From assembly GCA_026210745.1 (NCBI GenBank), contig CP110631.1:1302001-1366000 (forward strand): a stretch of DNA of 64,000 bases, read 5' to 3'. The position numbers and the translations under genes were made by a program. Below the pieces are notes generated by a model, which saw nothing but the letters and a program-made list of their open reading frames with translations, was not told the origin of the DNA and made no database searches. Position 1 is the first letter of the stretch. Each line of letters opens with the position of its first letter. Positions 63,874 to 64,000 of this stretch are shown here, piece after piece. The stretch comes from Exobasidium rhododendri. Its lineage: Eukaryota; Basidiomycota; Exobasidiomycetes; Exobasidiales; Exobasidiaceae.

Positions 63874-64000
63874 CCATTGACCATAGACAATAGAGACTCA
63901 GCAACTATTATTTCTTTATTTCGCAAACATGAAAAGTGTACCATTGTCATCTCATGCGCGTTTACACGCCCCCATACCTTCCAAGTGTCCTGCACCTGAG
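63874..64000. other. 3' flank of MRC1, possible gene end at window edge
   Basis: The minus strand has a short frame ending RTLGRYGGV before TAA at about 63961-63963. With only about 12 codons visible it cannot be judged a gene. Confidence 0.15.

Noticed and set aside
1..64000. CRISPR array, rRNA, tRNA or intact transposon
   Set aside because: No spaced direct repeats, no conserved rRNA blocks, no tRNA T-loop pattern with matching arms, and no terminal repeats with a transposase or polymerase gene were found by eye.

Overview
The window is nuclear DNA of a basidiomycete fungus. Nearly every gene carries short GT-AG introns (about 50-130 nt, donors mostly GTGAGT), genes are densely packed on both strands, and there is a STE3-type pheromone receptor next to a CaaX-ending pheromone precursor, the hallmark of a basidiomycete P/R mating-type locus. 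A member of the Ustilaginomycotina is my guess from the general style; the sequence alone does not fix the species.

Layout. 1-4.6 kb: housekeeping genes (DUF3074-like fragment, a Tma17-like chaperone, CAF1/POP2 deadenylase, proteasome RPN10). 4.6-13.1 kb: the mating-type region. It holds a 53-aa pheromone precursor (minus strand, 5241-5402) with two copies of the same peptide; a promoter interval with a 142-nt array of HMG-box-like cores; an intact 8-exon STE3 receptor (6327-7958); a second, divergent 13-exon STE3 receptor (8098-10413) broken by an in-frame TGA and lacking transmembrane segment 1, bracketed by an inverted repeat; a third receptor fragment in inverted orientation (about 12224-12355); and degenerate gene-poor sequence. 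This is the most interesting part of the window.

13.1-34.3 kb: acylaminoacyl peptidase, an MMS22/MUS7-like repair protein (single 5.6-kb exon), a mitochondrial-type protein of unknown function, METTL16, a malate dehydrogenase ending in SKL, a basic protein of unknown function, OXA1, ATG5 and TAH18. 34.4-49 kb: MCM10, mitochondrial RNA polymerase RPO41, a SAP-domain membrane protein, dUTPase, a TPP1/Tpz1-like OB-fold protein and POP3. 49-64 kb: an MFS sugar transporter, ERO1, CWC24, an oxidoreductase-like-domain protein, COQ8 and MRC1/claspin.

Exon structures were built by eye from splice consensus, reading frame and family motifs; every listed multi-exon model keeps frame across all junctions. 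Several genes serve replication and genome maintenance (MMS22-like, MCM10, dUTPase, TPP1-like, MRC1). Mitochondrial biogenesis is also well represented (OXA1, RPO41, COQ8). I saw no rRNA, tRNA, CRISPR array or intact transposon.
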